From Spirochaetaceae bacterium (GTDB lineage: Bacteria; Spirochaetota; Spirochaetia; JABEVK01): DNA of 8,991 nucleotides. This document shows positions 6,912 to 8,991 of the stretch, piece by piece. How positions within the stretch are numbered: position 1 is the stretch's first letter; each line of letters starts with the position of its first letter. The position numbers were made by a program, and so were the translations under genes. Location: positions 1-8,991 of the forward strand of contig JAHFSN010000056.1 of assembly GCA_023265735.1 (NCBI GenBank), read 5' to 3'. Below the pieces are notes generated by a model. It had not been told where the DNA came from. It saw only the letters and a list, made by a program, of their open reading frames with translations, and made no database searches.

Positions 6912-6914
6912 GAG
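6910..6914 (+). promoter_or_regulatory. Shine-Dalgarno deciding the start of the barrel-like protein
   Basis: AGGAG overlaps the TAG stop of the cyclase gene and lies 8 nt before TTG at 6923. This favours TTG 6923 over the in-frame GTG at 6914, which would overlap the motif itself. Confidence 0.55.
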
Positions 6915-6922
6915 TGCCCCTG

Positions 6923-8053
6923 TTGTGCGCCCGTGCCTTCGTCCCATTGGTTTTCCTCATCCTCGGTACGGCCCTGTGGGCCCAGGACGAAGCTCCTGCG
7001 GTGGTCGTCCGGCCCATCGTGTCGACCGACGGCGATGATATGGCCCGGGCCCTCACGGGGACCTTCGGCAACCTGTTGGTTCAGAAGGGGTTCGTCCTGG
7101 TGGACGGCAAAGACCATCCGGCACGGTTCGAGGCCCAGGGGGTGCTCAGCCGGGATTCGGGCAACCTCATCCTGCAGGTTTCTGTTACTGACCTGGCTTA
7201 CCGAAGCGTGGTCGCGGCCCAAGGACTGTCGGTCTTCGACGGGTTGACGGCCCTCGATCCCATCAATGATGCCCTTGCTTCGGTGACTGCGAAGGCCTGG
7301 GCATACTGGGAGGAGGTTCATCGGCATCCGCTGCCGGTGCCGGCCGTCCAGGACTCGTTGGTGTTTCTCTCGTCGGACGAGGGTGCCGAGGTCTTCTGGA
7401 AGGGACACGAATCCCTCGGGCGCATTGAAGGCGGCCGCGTCCGAGCCCCGTATTACCCGTTTCCTTCCAACGGAACCCTGACCGTGACCGTCGAGAAGCC
7501 CGGCTTCCGGCCCCAGAGCCTGAAGGTGGCTCTCAGTACGGACAAGATCGAATACTCCTTGCCCAAGCTCGAAAAGCTGAGGACCGAGGAGCTTCACCTC
7601 TTCGTGTCCACGGGACGGCTCCTGGGTCTGGGACTGGAATACCGGAACTACTTCTTGCCGGATTGGGCGTTCTGGTCCGCAGAGGCCTATCCGTTCGTGC
7701 AGTTCCGCCCCGATGTGAAGACGTCCCGCCCGGTGTACCACCTTGACACGGCGGGTTCGGTGGGAACCTGGCTGGTGTTTCCTGGCAGCTCGTCGTTTCG
7801 GTTTGGGGTCGAGGCCTCGGTGGGCCTGAGCCAGACGTACACGGTATCGGCCAACCCGGCCCAATGGTACCTCGACGCGACCATTAGTCCCTTCGGTCTG
7901 CTCATGGAATGGAAACTTTGGGGCCTCACCATCGAGAATCGGCTTCAGGTGCCGTATTCCCTGGGCCTCCCCTCGGGCCTCCTTCCTGCCCGCTGGCTTC
8001 TCATCGACGGCTCGGTGCCGTTGCTGTCTCTGGGGACGGTGCTGCGATGGTAG
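6923..8053 (+). CDS. Exported protein with PEGA-like segment and probable C-terminal beta-barrel
   Basis: Envelope protein of 376 residues that I do not recognise as a named family. Residues 1-20 are a signal peptide (Arg, hydrophobic run, cleavage after ALWA). Residues 25-135 alternate strands and helices; RPIVSTDGDDMARALTGTF followed by KGFVLVDG loosely recalls the N-terminal fold of CsgG/FlgO/TolB-type periplasmic proteins (weak). Residues 145-215 look like a PEGA-type beta domain: GAEVFWKGHESLGRI and then GTLTVTVEKPGFRPQSLKV. Residues 225-376 are rich in amphipathic strands and aromatics and end in a C-terminal Trp (LGTVLRW), as outer-membrane barrels do, although 8 or so strands would make it a small barrel. 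TTG at 6923 is preferred because of AGGAG; GTG at 6914 would add three residues. It follows the cyclase closely and its end overlaps the next gene by 7 nt, so the three are probably one operon. Export is secure; the barrel is an inference. Confidence 0.75.
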   Translation: MCARAFVPLVFLILGTALWAQDEAPAVVVRPIVSTDGDDMARALTGTFGNLLVQKGFVLVDGKDHPARFEAQGVLSRDSGNLILQVSVTDLAYRSVVAAQGLSVFDGLTALDPINDALASVTAKAWAYWEEVHRHPLPVPAVQDSLVFLSSDEGAEVFWKGHESLGRIEGGRVRAPYYPFPSNGTLTVTVEKPGFRPQSLKVALSTDKIEYSLPKLEKLRTEELHLFVSTGRLLGLGLEYRNYFLPDWAFWSAEAYPFVQFRPDVKTSRPVYHLDTAGSVGTWLVFPGSSSFRFGVEASVGLSQTYTVSANPAQWYLDATISPFGLLMEWKLWGLTIENRLQVPYSLGLPSGLLPARWLLIDGSVPLLSLGTVLRW

Positions 8054-8991
8054 CCCGGCTTGTCTTGGCCGCCGCCGTGTGTTTGACGGCCGTTTCCTGC
8101 AACAGCCTCTTCGACTCCTATTTCCCCGAAACGGTGGAATACCTCGACAGTCAGGTGAGCCTGACCGACGCCCTGGGCGGAAAGACCGTGGTGTCGATCC
8201 AGCTGAACTACCTGCCCGCGACCTCGGCCCACGGGGCGGACATCCTGGCCGTCGTCGCCGGGACCAGTGACGGAGGCTCCCACGTTCTTTTCTACAATCC
8301 GTCGAACTTGTCCCTGCGGAAGTCGTACACCGACGACGACCTTCGGTCCCAAAACAGCGGGACCGTTCCCTACCTGGGGCTGATTGCCCAGGACTCGGTC
8401 GGTCTCTACACCGGGACCCTCTCGTACAACCCCCAGACCCTGGCGTTCACCACGACGAGCTATTCCGGTACCCTCTTCGTGGCGGGAGGACTCCAGGGCG
8501 TTCGGGCGGCCTGGAACGAGACTGTCGCCCTCTCCGTTGCTTTTGGGCCTTCGGGTGGCTTGGGGTATTCCTCTGACAGTTTGTATTCCAACCTGCCCTC
8601 GCTGAGCGCAGGCCTCGTGTTTTCCGGAGGGAGTTTCACGGTGCTGGATGCCGCCTACGTGGGGGGGATGTACCGGGTGGTGGCTTCGCAGAACTCGTCG
8701 GCTCTCCTGATCACGGGGAACGGCCCGGCTACTATGGGTCTCTCCGCCACCGAGTCGATGGGACAGTCCGATTCCAGCGGGGGTGGAGGCTGGGTGACTT
8801 CGGGCGCCGCCATTGTCCAAAGCAAGAACAACAACTCAACGACGCTGACGGCCTACAGCTGGAGCGGGGATTCGCTGGGCACCCTCCACCTGTATACCGC
8901 CAATAACCAGATCAATGCCCTGGCGTTTGACCCCCGCGGAGGGTCTTGGTACCTCTTCGATTCCTCAACGGGAAAGCTTTCCCGGAACAGG
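8047..8991 (+). CDS. Probable lipoprotein, hypothetical (3' end outside the window)
   Basis: An open frame of 315 codons begins at ATG 8047 and has no stop before the window ends, so the gene is partial. The ATG overlaps the previous stop (ATGGTAG), and GGGGA at 8032-8036 lies 10 nt upstream. The N-terminus MVARLVLAAAVCLTAVSC is a lipoprotein-like signal with likely lipidated Cys18. The lipobox (AVSC) is relaxed, as is seen in spirochaetes, so a plain signal peptide is possible. The rest is rich in Ser, Thr, Gly and Tyr with repeated short beta-strand patterns (for example GGMYRVVASQNSSALLITG, INALAFDPRGGSWYLFD), suggesting a beta-propeller or other repeated beta fold. I recognise no catalytic motif or named domain. 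Its position right after a barrel-like protein suggests an outer-membrane partner or surface protein. Coding is well supported by G/C-rich third positions, a signal sequence and a long uninterrupted frame. Confidence 0.8.
   Translation, partial: MVARLVLAAAVCLTAVSCNSLFDSYFPETVEYLDSQVSLTDALGGKTVVSIQLNYLPATSAHGADILAVVAGTSDGGSHVLFYNPSNLSLRKSYTDDDLRSQNSGTVPYLGLIAQDSVGLYTGTLSYNPQTLAFTTTSYSGTLFVAGGLQGVRAAWNETVALSVAFGPSGGLGYSSDSLYSNLPSLSAGLVFSGGSFTVLDAAYVGGMYRVVASQNSSALLITGNGPATMGLSATESMGQSDSSGGGGWVTSGAAIVQSKNNNSTTLTAYSWSGDSLGTLHLYTANNQINALAFDPRGGSWYLFDSSTGKLSRNR

Noticed and set aside
6854..7864. Minus-strand open frame of 336 codons opposite the barrel-like gene
   Set aside because: The plus strand has the signal peptide, ribosome binding site and coherent beta pattern; the minus product has none of these.
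7945..8820. Minus-strand open frame of 291 codons opposite the lipoprotein gene
   Set aside because: The plus-strand frame from 8047 is longer, has a lipoprotein signal and overlaps the upstream stop; the minus frame has Arg/Gly-rich shadow composition.

Overview
The window is a GC-rich, gene-dense stretch of a bacterial chromosome, by eye around 60% GC with strong G/C preference at third codon positions. Several products have signal peptides, one looks like an outer-membrane barrel and one is a probable lipoprotein, so a diderm is likely. Envelope proteins with a PEGA-like segment, a loosely matching lipobox and several class III adenylate cyclases would suit a GC-rich spirochaete, but this is only a guess. 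No rRNA, tRNA, CRISPR array, transposase or phage gene was seen.

Layout. A Bax inhibitor-1 (YbhL/YccA-like) membrane protein lies on the minus strand (42-752). It is separated by a 127-bp divergent intergenic region from seven genes, all on the plus strand. The first run (880-5178) is very tight: an exported SH3-domain protein, a periplasmic M48 zinc metalloprotease (4-nt overlap), a CHASE2-type adenylate cyclase (1-nt gap) and an RlmM-like rRNA 2'-O-methyltransferase (9-nt gap). A 77-bp gap with a good promoter candidate follows. The second run (5256 to the window end) holds a Cache-HAMP adenylate cyclase, an exported protein with a PEGA-like segment and probable beta-barrel, and a probable lipoprotein that runs off the window and has no stop codon in it.

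How they may work together. Both cyclases keep every catalytic residue of an adenylate cyclase and the Lys/Thr purine-binding pair of class IIIb enzymes. They have different extracytoplasmic sensors (CHASE2 and a single Cache domain) but a related C-terminal tail ending in a DPP-x-DW-(D/E)-GV motif. Each sits in an operon-like run with envelope proteins, which suggests two parallel routes from envelope signals to cAMP. The SH3 protein and M48 protease look like an envelope quality-control or wall-remodelling pair. Five of the eight starts are non-ATG. Two run-leading genes have a -10-like box only 6-7 nt before the start codon and no usable Shine-Dalgarno, consistent with leaderless transcripts.

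No clearly novel system can be shown from sequence alone. The most interesting parts are the paired cyclases with their shared tail and the cyclase-barrel-lipoprotein cassette.
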